Positions 16,833 through 27,646 of a stretch of 42,936 nucleotides of DNA are shown here, piece by piece (positions within the stretch are counted from its first letter, which is position 1; every line of letters starts with the position of its first letter). Both the position numbers and the translations under genes were made by a program. This DNA comes from an uncultured Clostridia bacterium. Its GTDB lineage: Bacteria > Bacillota > Clostridia > TANB77 > CAG-508. The stretch lies in contig CANRGM010000003.1 of the NCBI GenBank assembly GCA_947630155.1, positions 1 through 42,936 on the forward strand, given 5' to 3'. The notes under the pieces are model-generated. The model did not search any database. It had not been told where the DNA came from and was given only the letters and a program-made list of their open reading frames with translations.

Positions 16833-17789
16833 TTATACTATTTCAATTTGTATTCCGTCAATAGCGTGTCCTAAATTGCCTGCATATCCATTGATACTAT
16901 TGTTCGCATCGTACCCTTCAACCCAAGGTAACCAACTTCCATTAATTATATGAACTCTATATTTAACAGTTCCTTTTGTTGCTTTAATCATAACACCATC
17001 AATTGTTTTTCCAAGTATACCCGCATAATTATCTCCGTTTTTATCCTTTTCCCTGTCTACTACTTCATCAAGCCATTCTCCATTCAAAGTGTGTACTTTA
17101 TATATAAGTTTTCCAGCTATATTTTCATCCCCAACTGTATTTGCTCTTAGTCCTGTTATAGTTTTTCCGTATACCCCTGCATATCCATTTGCTGTATCAT
17201 TATAATTTATTACATCTGATAACCAACCATTAACATACACTTGATATTTTACATCTATTTTTTGTGGTTGTGGTTGAGGTGTTGGCTGTGGTTCTGGTTG
17301 TGGAGTAGTTCCATTTAATTCTGCTTTTACCATATTTATAAATCTATCCCAACCTAGGTCTAGTGTTTTGTGAGGACAATATTTTCCTGACCAATCTTGA
17401 TGCTTCTTTATTTTGTCAATTCCCCAATTCCTTTCTTTTAATAAATATGCTATATATTTTGCTGTTAATTTTTCAGCATTTTTAAATTTTTCTATGTCTC
17501 CTGTTGAATGACATATTTCTATTGAAATTGATTTCCTGTTACCATTTCCTTTGCTTCCATCTCCTGCATTCCAAGTATTTCTATTAAATTCTATTCCTTG
17601 TACTATTTCTATATCATCTACTGCAACATGATATGATACTTCATTATTATTTCCTATCATATAACTTATTTCTGCTCTAGCACTTGCATTATTTGCTGTA
17701 TTATGTACTGTAATATATTCTGCATTCATTTCGTAAGGGCATTTGATATTCCATTTGTTTTGCGGACATAACATTTTAACTATTTTCAT
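16833..17789 (-). CDS. Phage endolysin: N-acetylmuramoyl-L-alanine amidase with C-terminal wall-binding repeats
   Basis: A 318-residue endolysin. The N-terminal Amidase_2 domain carries zinc ligands in YITVHNTANNASA (first His), VSYHVAVDDIEIVQ and HQDWSGKYCPHKTLD. A Pro/Gln-rich linker (PQPEPQPTPQPQPQK) joins it to three repeats of about 45 residues ending GYAGVYGKTITGLRA, NYAGILGKTIDGVMI and GYAGNLGHAIDGIQI, which resemble clostridial ChW-type wall-binding repeats. It would cleave the amide bond between MurNAc and L-Ala at lysis. The start is the ATG at 17789 (MKIVKML), preceded by AAAAGGAGATGATATT; the longer reading to 17834 is not favoured. It overlaps the 3' end of the small upstream gene. 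Confidence 0.9.
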   Translation of the reverse strand: MKIVKMLCPQNKWNIKCPYEMNAEYITVHNTANNASARAEISYMIGNNNEVSYHVAVDDIEIVQGIEFNRNTWNAGDGSKGNGNRKSISIEICHSTGDIEKFKNAEKLTAKYIAYLLKERNWGIDKIKKHQDWSGKYCPHKTLDLGWDRFINMVKAELNGTTPQPEPQPTPQPQPQKIDVKYQVYVNGWLSDVINYNDTANGYAGVYGKTITGLRANTVGDENIAGKLIYKVHTLNGEWLDEVVDREKDKNGDNYAGILGKTIDGVMIKATKGTVKYRVHIINGSWLPWVEGYDANNSINGYAGNLGHAIDGIQIEIV

Positions 17790-17904
17790 TAATATCATCT
17801 CCTTTTCCATCCGTAATTTTATTACTAAAATCATGCTCTTGTATATTTTTCTTATATAATTCTTCTGAAAATTCTACTTCTTCTATGATTATTTCATCTT
17901 CCAT
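17776..17904 (-). CDS. Small acidic phage protein
   Basis: A 42-residue, strongly acidic protein (MEDEIIIEEVEFSEELYKK...). The start has an excellent AAGGAGG site and it lies 16 bases after the upstream tail gene; its last codons overlap the amidase start by 14 bases, suggesting translational coupling. Short ORFs in this place between fibre and lysin genes are common in phages of Bacillota, but I recognise no named family. Confidence 0.65.
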   Translation of the reverse strand: MEDEIIIEEVEFSEELYKKNIQEHDFSNKITDGKGDDINENS

Positions 17905-17920
17905 AATAATACCTCCTTAT

Positions 17921-18901
17921 TTAAGATATTTGGGCTTTTAACTTTTCTACCTCTTGTTTCAGCTCACTAACAACATTGTTCAACTTTTGTATTTCGTTTA
18001 ACGCAGTTTCAGTATCTCCCGCAATTACGCATTGAAGAACTAAAAAATCAATATTTTGATTTGCTGCAATAGCTTTAGTTAATATAATTTTACTTCCATC
18101 ATCAGATATTGTATAATCAATACCCTCAGAAGTAAATAGTCTATTTATTTTTACAATTAAAATATCTTTATTTTTATTATAATTTAAAATATTGATTGGT
18201 ATTTGTGCTGTACTATCTCCTTCTGTTACAAAATGACTTTCATATTTTATTATATTTGTGTTGACAATTAAATCTTCTGTTAAGTTAGACATAAACTCAT
18301 TCCATGTTTTTGTTGTACTATCATAATATTTCTTATATGCTTCTTGCCATTGATTAAACAACTCGCTAGTATCAACTTGTTTAAGTAAATGTGTTATCCA
18401 AGGACAATCCTTTGAGCCTCTCATATCTGTAATTACATCCTGACCTATGACAACTGCACCCGCTTCTACATAGATATTCGCAATTCTCAATTCGAAAATA
18501 CTAGTAGTATTATTAATGGCAGGTGGTTGTGGGTCCGAACTTGCTGTTCCTTCTCTATAAATAATATTAGCATTTCTTCCATTTTTTGTTTTGTCAACTT
18601 GAACAATAACACTATCGTACCTTGGAACAATATTTGTATTTTGTGGTACTGTAATAGATAAATCGGATGGATTCTCAAACCACTTAGCGCCTAACAAGCC
18701 TTCACCTTTTTTTACTATTATATTGCATCCGCTTGATGCTAATACTTGTAGATCGGTTGACGGTGTTCCTTTTTGTGTTGCAAAAATTCCTTCGGAAATA
18801 ATTCTTCTGTATGGTCTATTCATATCATCTGCAGAATACAATCTATCATCATTTATACTATCATAAAATCCACTTGTTATATTAAATTTTGTGTCTGGCA
18901 T
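17921..18901 (-). CDS. Phage baseplate / receptor-binding type structural protein
   Basis: A 326-residue protein beginning MPDTKFNITSGFYDSINDDR. The N-terminal part, including YSADDMNRPYRRIISEGIFA and later PRYDSVIVQVDKTKNGRNA, resembles the baseplate or tail-fibre attachment proteins common in phages of Firmicutes. The C-terminus ends in a short coiled coil (LNNVVSELKQEVEKLKAQIS) that could trimerise. It lies directly after the long fibre gene. The start is 18901, with AGAAAGGAAAG upstream; the reading to 19021 is really the 3' end of the fibre gene in another frame. Confidence 0.65.
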   Translation of the reverse strand: MPDTKFNITSGFYDSINDDRLYSADDMNRPYRRIISEGIFATQKGTPSTDLQVLASSGCNIIVKKGEGLLGAKWFENPSDLSITVPQNTNIVPRYDSVIVQVDKTKNGRNANIIYREGTASSDPQPPAINNTTSIFELRIANIYVEAGAVVIGQDVITDMRGSKDCPWITHLLKQVDTSELFNQWQEAYKKYYDSTTKTWNEFMSNLTEDLIVNTNIIKYESHFVTEGDSTAQIPINILNYNKNKDILIVKINRLFTSEGIDYTISDDGSKIILTKAIAANQNIDFLVLQCVIAGDTETALNEIQKLNNVVSELKQEVEKLKAQIS

Positions 18902-18929
18902 TATAACCACTTTCCTTTCTTTTATTCTT

Positions 18930-21900
18930 TTATGCAGTTCTTTTCCAAATGTAGAACGGCACACTATTGGTCTGTACCCATGTTCCACCAAACACGGTCG
19001 CTGGGTTTGTACTATTAACACTCATATATATTGCGCCGAACAGGATATGTTTTTATATCACTTGTTAATGCTAATGTTCCACTTGCTGATGGTAGATTAA
19101 CTGTATTTTTATTAGCTGCAGTGGTTTGTAATCTAGTATCATAATCATTTGTAGAGGTTGCTGTATGATGAAAGTCTATATATTTTCCAGCTTCCATTAC
19201 ACCATCAGGACGAATTGTTACAAATCCTTGAAATTGTTTGCCGTTTACGGGGGTTACGGGTGTTGCGGTAAGAGTTACATCTGCTGAACCATTAAAACTA
19301 ACAGAACCTGACAAATAACTTCCATCTAATTTAATTGCTCTTGTAGTTTGTAATTTTGTTGCAGAAGTTGCGTTTCCGCTAAAATTTGGTGCAGTTACAT
19401 TTCCTTTTACAGTTAAACTACCATCAGCAGAACTTAAAGCCATCATAGGAGTTGGAGTAGCATTTGCTTCATTTTTTGAACTCTCCCATATCCAACCATA
19501 ACCTGAACCATTTTCAATGTAATTTCTCATTGCCCAAGATGTAACATTTCCATAAGATTGAGCTTTTCCTCCTGATGGTGTAGCTGTTGTATCATTTTGT
19601 GCCATATATGTCGCCCAGTTATAATAGTCTGAACTCCAATATTTGATTCCCATAAATTTGGTCCTATTGTTTTTAGAATCAAAAGTTATAGGACCAGACA
19701 TTGTGCCACCAGCTAGTGGCAAATAAGAACCAAAAGTTGAAGAACTTGCATAAGTTATATAATCAACTTGATTGGCAGAACCAGCCGTTAAATCAGCAGT
19801 TGTTCCATTTGCTCCTGAATGAGTGTATTTTGTTCCAGCACTTTCATAATATTCATAATTAAATTGCGGATAACCAAAAGGAAATTGAATATATACTGTT
19901 CCTGCTGTCGCTGATGTGCTTCTTACTGTAACGGTTGGATGTGCGTCTCCTGATTTTGGTGCAAATATCTCAACCATAGTTCCAAAAGCATTTGTTGCAG
20001 AAGCTGTACTTTGCCAACCTTTTTTAATGTGTATTCTATAAGTAGTATTTTGGTTAGGTTGGTTATTTTGACCATCTCCGCCGTATAGTGTTAATACTAA
20101 TAAATCAGCTTGGCCACTCATTGTAAATGTACCAATTTTAATTACTTGATTTATTGCGCTTGGATTTTGACTTCTTAATGGTGCTAAATGTGAAGCTGTA
20201 CCATTTACACTTCCAGATATTGTACTACTGAAAGTTTTAGCTCCACTTATAGTTTGAGTTCCAGTTGTTCCAACTATTTCTCCATTTTTGCAATATTGTA
20301 AATTACTATTAGAAGCATTATATTTTCCATTCCAATATGCAATAAAGCTCATGTCAGGAACATAATTATTATTAGTTCCCCAACCTGAATCTGTTGCTCC
20401 TCCTGCACTTTTAATTCCCGGAACTACTATTCCTGAACAAGCAGTTGCTGTTCCTTTTGATAAATAAATTGGTTTTGTTGATGACCCCACATCACTTGAA
20501 CCTAATTTACTAGCACTAGCAGCATTATCACCAGTTCCCAATAATGTTTTCCAAGCTGTCCATCCTGTGCCGTTTGTATTTATTCCACTATCATTTTGTC
20601 TTACTGCAATACTTCCATTCATTGCAACAATTTGTAAAGTGTCATTTCCCGCATCGATTTGAAGTCCTGCCCAATCAGAACCTGTTGCTGGATAATTTGA
20701 ATTTGAAGCTGCTGAAGTTCCTTTGAATGCAAATGTTCCTGTTGTTTTATTTAAGTCAGCGTCTGCTACTGATTTACAAACTAATCCTGTAGCGTTTCCA
20801 CTAAATGTTGTTGCAGTTACCGTATTTGGAAAAGTTGCATTTCCACTTTCATCTAATAAAGTTACTTGGTGAGTTGGACTATTTGTACCAGCTGATATTG
20901 TACTATCACTCATATATACTAATTTCATTGTATTAGCGTGTTTTGATATTGTAAATACACCATTTGTTGATTGAACTCTCCACAATGCTACATAATTTGG
21001 TTTACTTAAAGGAGTATTTATTATTGATGTCCCTTGACTTCCAGCTAAATAAGTAGTTGTATTAACATTTGAATTAATTGTATCTGTCATAGTTCCACCT
21101 GCAAGTGGTAAATATTTTGCAAATTCTCCTGCAATAACTTTATTTTGAACTGGATTTGTTGAACTTGTATTTAGAGCATCGTCTACAACGGTCTTATTTG
21201 CGCCACTTGCTATTGTATCAAGTTTAGCTTTATCGGTTGAACTCATAAATCCGCTCGATGAACTAGTTGCATTATCATGTATATGTGAACTATCTGATTT
21301 AGTTTTCAACTTAGTATCAATTTCATTTTCTGTGTAATATCTGTCATCGTGAGTATGTGTAGATGGTGTGAATGTTTCAGGTTTTCCAGTTACTTCTGAC
21401 CAAATATGCGTATGCTCAAAATCTGTTATATCGGATTTAGTATGTGTATGAGTTAAATTTGCTTTAGTCTTTAATTTATTATCAATTTCGGTTTTGTCAT
21501 AATAATTACTTAAATCAACTTTTGTATCTCCAATTGTTTCCCATTTCCCATCAATATACAAATATTCGTCAAATATATTTCTTTCTTGAGCTTCAGTTTT
21601 TGCTTTTAAATAAATTGTTGTCGTACTAGGATTCGCTGGAAAATCAGTTATTTTTTCGACATCTAATTTATGTAAATTACTTAGTAAATTATCTATATCA
21701 TTTTTCTTGTAATAATTTGTTAAATTGTTTACAGTGTTAGTTATAAAACCTTCATCATTTGTAAATTCGCTTAATTTGAGTGGTTTATTGGTTAAATCTG
21801 TATAAGAACCACTGAAATCTGATTTATTATCCCATTTTGTTCTTTCTTCAGTTGTTATATGAACATTAGTATCATCAACATGTTTTGTAAAATCTGCATT

Positions 21901-22155
21901 ATCGACTTTAGCTTTTAATTTATTATCAACTTCTGTTTCCGTGTAGTATCTATCATCATGAGTGTGAGTTGAATCAGATTTAGTTTCCAATTTATCGTCA
22001 ATTTCATTTTCAGTATAATATCTTTCATCATGAGTATGATCAAAATTGGTTATATCTGATTTAGTATGAGTATGTGATTTATCAGCTTTTCCTGACAATG
22101 TACTTTTAATTTTCTCCCATAGATGTGCTAAACCTGTTTCATTTAGAAATTTCAT
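18930..22155 (-). CDS. Long tail fibre protein, read through a +1 shift at CGG
   Basis: About 1074 residues once the frame is restored. The N-terminal third is built of repeats with HTHTKSDITNFDHTHDERYY-type units and YYTENEIDxKLKTKSDS, typical of trimeric, His-rich fibres. Asn, Ser, Thr and Gly dominate the rest, with two LPLAGGTMSGPI-type motifs. In the zero frame it ends at 19015 after TYPVRRNIYEC. At 19036-19038 GTT-CGG is followed, if C is skipped, by GAIYMSVNSTNPATVFGGTW and the terminal WKRTA, a very common phage-fibre C-terminus (YPVGAIYMS...). The shift thus adds 35 residues that belong to the family. GAGGTGA serves the ATG at 22155; 22158 is an alternative. Confidence 0.8.
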
Positions 22156-22167
22156 CATTTCACCTCT

Positions 22168-23805
22168 TTATACACAAATTAAGTCTATTTCCTCATTACT
22201 TATTGCTTCAAATTCATTTAGTAATTGTTGTTTTAAATTTCTATAGAAAAACTTTTTTGTTTCTCCTTGTGATACAACAGCTATACAACTATCATCTGAT
22301 AATTCATCTGCCTCCACTAATTCAGTTATCTTTTTACTTGCAACAGTTGGACTTTGAGATGTTAATGCAATTTGTAATGGTTCATTTTTATACTCAATTT
22401 CAATCAGTTCATTATTTTCTGTTGATATGTATTGACTGTCTTCAGTTAGTAAATATGCTCCTTCTACTTCTGGTTGTTCATCATTGTCCTCAATGTACTC
22501 AAATTTTGGCTCGATTCTACTTCCCGTATCATCATAAGTTTCCATGATTTCAACAATTCTTGCTACCGCTTCTATACCATACTCATTTCTTACTGTTACT
22601 TTGTCTCCTAAATAGTAATCATGTTTATATACAAAGCTGACATTAGGTTCTATACTTCCTTCGAACGAAGTTGTTTTTTTATATTCACTTAATTTTTCAT
22701 ATCCACGACTTAGCAGATATGGTAAATACACTATATCACGCAATGTCACAGAATCGTTTTCTTTCATTTCATCATTTATTACTTTTTCTATCTGTAAATC
22801 CGCAATCGGAATATTATATGCTTCATAGTATTTGCCATCTTCTTTTATTACTAAATGCCCACTAGGATATTCCTTCTCCAGTTGCATTAATTGGTTTTCA
22901 TCAACTATTACAATATCTATAATTCTCATATTATAAGTTGCTGTCTGTTGATCTTCACTAACTAAAATATATCCTTCTCCACCCTGTTCTTCAGCTGGAT
23001 ACATTGTAGTTAAATCTTCCCATGAAATGGTTCTTGATAAATCTCTAGCATCAACATATATTTCATTTCTATTTATGCTCTCTGCATATCCTGAGACATT
23101 TTGAGCACGATCTGAGCCTTCTCCTTCGCCTGCAACTAGCGCAACATTTGCAATGTTTGAATAATCTTGAATATATTTTGTTGATATCAAGTTTTCAAAA
23201 TCATCTGCAAAAATTACACTGTCACTTCTATCTTTACCTTGATATAATTGAAAATAAAAATTTTCATCTACTACAACTACTTTATAGCCCCAGCCATACA
23301 TTTTGCAAATTTCTTGAACTTTTTCATTTATTTTTTGAAAACTTGCCTGCTGTGATATGACCTGTGTAAATCCAGCTTTATCTCCTAGAAAGAAATTAGG
23401 TTTCCCACTAGAATTTCTTATTTGTCTAGACATTGCACTAGTATTAATAAGATTTTTATCAACTATATTGCGAATATACTCTTCTGCGTTCCCATCTGCT
23501 GTCACAGTTCCCCAGATAACTCTTTGACCTAATATCTTTTTTGCATCATATCCTGTTGCTATAATATAATCTCCATTTTCAGCATCTGTATCAAGTTCAA
23601 TTTTTTCAATTCTGCAAACCATTTCATCATCTAGTCTTGATAAATAATTACCTTCTTTCAACAATTCTAGATTTTCACTTGTAGCTTGAATGTATAATTC
23701 GCAATCGCCTTCCTCATCATATCTATTAACCCACAGCAAAGATGTATAAGCATCAATTATTCCAATCGGCTTTAAATCACCATTTAACACATATATATCA
23801 ACCAT
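22168..23805 (-). CDS. Tail protein, siphovirus ReqiPepy6 Gp37-like
   Basis: A 545-residue tail-tip protein. The N-terminus (VDIYVLNGDLKPIGIIDAYT, then SLLWVNRYDEEGDCELYIQA) and the block FADDFENLISTKYIQDYSNI match the Gp37-like family, which occupies the position of the tail-associated lysin or hub gene in many Firmicutes siphophages. No peptidase or lysozyme motif is obvious, so a purely structural baseplate role is likely. The start is the ATG at 23805, preceded by AGAGGTGTG; the upstream gene ends two bases earlier, so the two are coupled. Confidence 0.75.
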   Translation of the reverse strand: MVDIYVLNGDLKPIGIIDAYTSLLWVNRYDEEGDCELYIQATSENLELLKEGNYLSRLDDEMVCRIEKIELDTDAENGDYIIATGYDAKKILGQRVIWGTVTADGNAEEYIRNIVDKNLINTSAMSRQIRNSSGKPNFFLGDKAGFTQVISQQASFQKINEKVQEICKMYGWGYKVVVVDENFYFQLYQGKDRSDSVIFADDFENLISTKYIQDYSNIANVALVAGEGEGSDRAQNVSGYAESINRNEIYVDARDLSRTISWEDLTTMYPAEEQGGEGYILVSEDQQTATYNMRIIDIVIVDENQLMQLEKEYPSGHLVIKEDGKYYEAYNIPIADLQIEKVINDEMKENDSVTLRDIVYLPYLLSRGYEKLSEYKKTTSFEGSIEPNVSFVYKHDYYLGDKVTVRNEYGIEAVARIVEIMETYDDTGSRIEPKFEYIEDNDEQPEVEGAYLLTEDSQYISTENNELIEIEYKNEPLQIALTSQSPTVASKKITELVEADELSDDSCIAVVSQGETKKFFYRNLKQQLLNEFEAISNEEIDLICV

Positions 23806-23806
23806 A

Positions 23807-24667
23807 TTACACACCTCTATACATTGTACAATGTTTAAACTCAATATGTATTAATTCATCACATGCACCATCTTCTGCCAAATAACTAAAATAATTTTCT
23901 CCTATGTCTAATTCAAAAAATTTTGAGCCTTTTACTATACTTGTAAAAATATTTGTTTCAACTCCATCTCGGTACAATTTTATTGTTTTTTCACCTTTAT
24001 TTGTATTTATAACAACTCTATCATTTTCAATGAGTGGATATTTAATTTCAAAAATATCTCCTGTTGATACACATACAATTTTTAGAGCATTAACACTTCC
24101 TAATACATTTATATCAATAATTACGCCCGTTTTAGTTTCTGAATTGTTGATTACATTTGTAATTTTTTCTTCATCAATTATTGAAAATGGAATTGGCTCA
24201 TCAACATTAATAGAAAACGGAAATTTAAACATTTTTGTAACTTTAGATAAATCATCAACAATTTCATCTATAGCTTTAAAAAACGGATTAGCACATAAAA
24301 TTGACACTTGCATTATTTCATTATTTGTAAATGGTGTAATATCTACATTTTCAACATATCCTTCGATGTAAACATCTCTAGAATTATTTTTATAGTAAAA
24401 TTTACACCATTCTTTTGTATTGAAAAACTTATATAACCTAATTCTATTCTCTTCAACATTGCCTCTTAATTTAATATAAATTACAAGATTTCTTTCAAGT
24501 AGTTTTGATGAATTAAACTTTGATCCATCCATACTTGCAACCTTAGCAACATTAATTTGAGCGCTTGGAGGGTTTAAGCCTTCTATATTGTAAAGTTGAA
24601 ACTCGCTTTCATTTTGAGTTAGTGTTAATATAGCATTTCGTGTGTTTTCTATTCTTGCTACAAACAT
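23807..24667 (-). CDS. Distal tail protein (Dit-like)
   Basis: A 286-residue protein beginning MFVARIENTRNAILTLTQNE. Its order (after the tape measure gene and before the Gp37-like gene), its length and segments such as RNLVIYIKLRGNVEENRIRL and FYYKNNSRDVYIEGYVENV fit the siphovirus Dit/tail-family proteins that form the hub between tail tube and baseplate. GGGAGGTAAG lies at good spacing before the ATG. Sequence similarity is recognisable only at the family level. Confidence 0.7.
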   Translation of the reverse strand: MFVARIENTRNAILTLTQNESEFQLYNIEGLNPPSAQINVAKVASMDGSKFNSSKLLERNLVIYIKLRGNVEENRIRLYKFFNTKEWCKFYYKNNSRDVYIEGYVENVDITPFTNNEIMQVSILCANPFFKAIDEIVDDLSKVTKMFKFPFSINVDEPIPFSIIDEEKITNVINNSETKTGVIIDINVLGSVNALKIVCVSTGDIFEIKYPLIENDRVVINTNKGEKTIKLYRDGVETNIFTSIVKGSKFFELDIGENYFSYLAEDGACDELIHIEFKHCTMYRGV

Positions 24668-24672
24668 TTGGC

Positions 24673-27624
24673 TTACCTCCCTTTCAAATTTAATAGATTT
24701 CTTGTTTGTCTATAAAGTTCCGCTCTTGATGGTTGTTGTGGAGCATATATGTTTTGAACAAAATTATTATTTACATTACTACTTGAACTAATTGTTCCTC
24801 CAGCTGTGGCTACGCTTGCACTTATGCCGCTAAGTTGTGTTACTAACCCTGCTTTTAATTCATTTAACAATGCAGTTATGTTTAATTGTTTCTTTAATTC
24901 TTCAACAACTTTAGCAATCCAGTATTTGTTTCTCTCAAGTGGAACAACCGCTTCTGTTCCTTTTCCTTCTAACAAACCTACTTGACCTTTTTCAAGAACA
25001 CCTCCACGATACAATGGAGGTATTTGGGGTACATCTATATTTCCCAAACCACCAAATGGTTTTGCTCCAAATATCTCTACATTTCTTATTTTATCAAGCA
25101 TACCATTTATTGCATTAAAAGGAACAGATACTACCTTATTTATTCCGTCTATTAACCCATTTACAATATTTTTAAATGCATCTGCTATACCCTCTTTAAT
25201 GCCATCAAAAATTTTACCGCCGGTTGAAAATACATTCTTAACAGCTGTCCATGCCTGTGTAAATTTTTCTTCGAACCATTCTTTGACTTTACCAAAAATA
25301 CCTTTAATTCCTTCCCAAGCACCTTTGGCACCATTTTTTAATCCATCCCACATTCCACTAAAAAACTTTGCAACGGGTTGTATAATTTTCTCATTAAACC
25401 AACTAGAAACTACTTCCCAAATTTCCTTTATTGAGTTCCATGTACTCTCAGCAAAGCCTTTAATTTCATTCCACATATTAGTAAAATATTCTGCTATAGG
25501 TTTTATTACATTTTCATCAAACCATGTAGACACTATGTTCCAAACATTTTTTATAGCGTCCCATGCTCCACCAAATGTATTACTAAACCAGTTTGTTATT
25601 GGCTCGAAAACTTTCTTAATTCCATCCCAAATTCCTTGAAAATACTCTCCAACTTTTCCCCAATATTCTTTAATTTTGTCCCAAGCATCTTTGAAATTTC
25701 CACTCAGAATGTCTTTAACTACTGCAAATACAGTTTTAATACCTTCCCAAATTAATTTAAAATAGCTTACAACTGTATCCCAAACCAATTTTATAGCATT
25801 CCATGCTCCTTCAAATATTGCTTTCCAATATTCAACTACTGGTGTAAAAACAGTTTTTATTCTTTCCCAAATTGCTTTAAAATACGGTTGTACGGTATCC
25901 CAAACCTTCTTTATACCTTCCCATACAGATGAAAACCATTCACCAATTGCTTTAATTATTGGTTCACAAACATTTTTAATTCCTTCCCATAAGCCAATCC
26001 AGAATTTTCTAAAGCCTTCTGATTTATTCCATAGATATGTAAATGCAGTCACTAATAACCCAATTGCTGTAACAATTAATCCGATTGGATTTGCCGACAT
26101 AACTGCATTCAGTAAGCCTTGTGCAGTAGCTGCTGCCTTAATTCCTTTTACAACATTCATCATCATTGTAACAAATCCAGCAATTTTTGCTACTGCAAAC
26201 CCTGCTATAATACCTGCTACAGTTGCAATTAAAATATCTTTATTGTCAATTATCCATTTAAATCCGTCCTTTATCTTATTAGCAATTTCTTTTACTTTTT
26301 CACCAAAGGCTTCCCAATCAACACTTTCCGCCCATTCGTGAAAACTTTCTGTAATCTCCTGAATAACTGGGATTAGAGCTTCAAGAAATGGTGTTCCAAC
26401 GTTTGCTTGAAATTGCCTCCATGTTTCATTTAAGTTTCCCTGTACATTTTCCCAGCCATCAGCCTCTCTTGCTGCTTGACCAAATGCACCTGAAACTTTT
26501 TGACTATCTGTTACCATTTTTAAAAGTGTTTGTTGTTTTTGAATTTCAGTTAAATCGTTATATTTTTTGCCAAACAATTCTGTTGCTTTTGCATTTCTTG
26601 TAAATTCAGTTGCAGAAACACCTAAGGCTGCGTCATTAGCAAAGTTACCTTTTAAAAATGATTGTAAAGTTTCAGCACTATCTTCAAGTGAACGATCATA
26701 ATATGCTGCACCATCCGCTGCTGATTGCAATGCTTCTTCTGTTAATTTCATAGCAGTTGTAATATCTGATCCATTTGAGCGTGCAAACGCATAAATGTTA
26801 GCTGCGGTTGTTTTTAGTCTTGTATCTAAAATACCTGTATTATTGGCAACACGTTTAACCATTTCTTCAGCTTGATCTCCCATATCACCAAAGGTCTGTT
26901 CAAATTGAGAATTTTCAGCTTTAACCTCTGCTGCTGTTGTAATCATTTCTTTTGCAAATTCTTTTAAACCATCGATAGCTTTTCTAATTCCATCTGCAAC
27001 TAAATTAGCTAACGCACCCTTCATTATAGTAAATCCGTCTCCAGCATCTCTTGCAGATTCGTTCACACCATCTAAAACTTCATCTACAGTTTTGCCTTCT
27101 TTAGCTGCTGTTTTCTCTGCCTGTTCAACAAGTGTTAAATTCCCTTTGAGTTTATTAATCTCATCAGTTGTATTATTAATAGTAGCTTGTTGATTATTCA
27201 TAGTGCTAGTCAAATTAGATACTTGACTTTTCATTGCACTTTCTGTTTTCTCTGCTGCACTTAATTCTTTTTCTAGCTTTTCGACTTCTTCTGAATTTTC
27301 CCCATATGTTTTTTTAGCATTTTCTAAAGCCGTTTTTAAATTTGAAACATTTGTAGTAGCATCTTTTTCATATTTTTGAGCTGTTTTTAATTGCTCTTGA
27401 TATGCTTTCAACTTTGCATTCTGTTGCTCTAGACTAGAACGCATTATGTCCAGTGCTTTTTTTACACTATCAGAAGTTGTCCCAAAAGCTTTCATTTCAG
27501 AATTTACAACATTTATTTGTGATTTATTAATTTTTAGAATATTGTTAGCTTCTGTTATACTTTTCTTAAATTCTGATATATCTGCTTTAAATTTAGTTGT
27601 AATGTCTTCACCTTTTCCTGGCAT
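24673..27624 (-). CDS. Tail tape measure protein
   Basis: A 983-residue tape measure protein that sets tail length and helps DNA ejection. The N-terminal region is a long coiled coil (DISEFKKSITEANNILKINK onward). A transmembrane-like stretch IATVAGIIAGFAVAKIAGFV lies near the middle. It is followed by a series of amphipathic repeats of 35-40 residues of the form WDTVVSYFKLIWEGIKTVF and FGGAWDAIKNVWNIVSTWF. The C-terminus is low-complexity with SSSNVNNNF. The start is the ATG at 27624 (MPGKGEDITTKFK) with AGAAGGTGA upstream; the extension to 27669 lies inside a long hairpin. It follows the frameshifted chaperone genes, the standard order. Confidence 0.93.
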   Translation of the reverse strand: MPGKGEDITTKFKADISEFKKSITEANNILKINKSQINVVNSEMKAFGTTSDSVKKALDIMRSSLEQQNAKLKAYQEQLKTAQKYEKDATTNVSNLKTALENAKKTYGENSEEVEKLEKELSAAEKTESAMKSQVSNLTSTMNNQQATINNTTDEINKLKGNLTLVEQAEKTAAKEGKTVDEVLDGVNESARDAGDGFTIMKGALANLVADGIRKAIDGLKEFAKEMITTAAEVKAENSQFEQTFGDMGDQAEEMVKRVANNTGILDTRLKTTAANIYAFARSNGSDITTAMKLTEEALQSAADGAAYYDRSLEDSAETLQSFLKGNFANDAALGVSATEFTRNAKATELFGKKYNDLTEIQKQQTLLKMVTDSQKVSGAFGQAAREADGWENVQGNLNETWRQFQANVGTPFLEALIPVIQEITESFHEWAESVDWEAFGEKVKEIANKIKDGFKWIIDNKDILIATVAGIIAGFAVAKIAGFVTMMMNVVKGIKAAATAQGLLNAVMSANPIGLIVTAIGLLVTAFTYLWNKSEGFRKFWIGLWEGIKNVCEPIIKAIGEWFSSVWEGIKKVWDTVQPYFKAIWERIKTVFTPVVEYWKAIFEGAWNAIKLVWDTVVSYFKLIWEGIKTVFAVVKDILSGNFKDAWDKIKEYWGKVGEYFQGIWDGIKKVFEPITNWFSNTFGGAWDAIKNVWNIVSTWFDENVIKPIAEYFTNMWNEIKGFAESTWNSIKEIWEVVSSWFNEKIIQPVAKFFSGMWDGLKNGAKGAWEGIKGIFGKVKEWFEEKFTQAWTAVKNVFSTGGKIFDGIKEGIADAFKNIVNGLIDGINKVVSVPFNAINGMLDKIRNVEIFGAKPFGGLGNIDVPQIPPLYRGGVLEKGQVGLLEGKGTEAVVPLERNKYWIAKVVEELKKQLNITALLNELKAGLVTQLSGISASVATAGGTISSSSNVNNNFVQNIYAPQQPSRAELYRQTRNLLNLKGR

Positions 27625-27646
27625 TTTTTCACCTTCTCTAACGAAC

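Noticed and set aside
17921..19021. Start of the baseplate protein at 19021
   Set aside because: The first 40 residues of that reading are the fibre gene's 3' end in another frame; the ATG at 18901 has a good ribosome-binding site.
21270..22110. Tandem DNA repeat or CRISPR-like array in the fibre gene
   Set aside because: The repeats are imperfect protein-level repeats (DDRYYTENEID type) within an open frame, normal for trimeric phage fibres; no spacers or constant repeat length.
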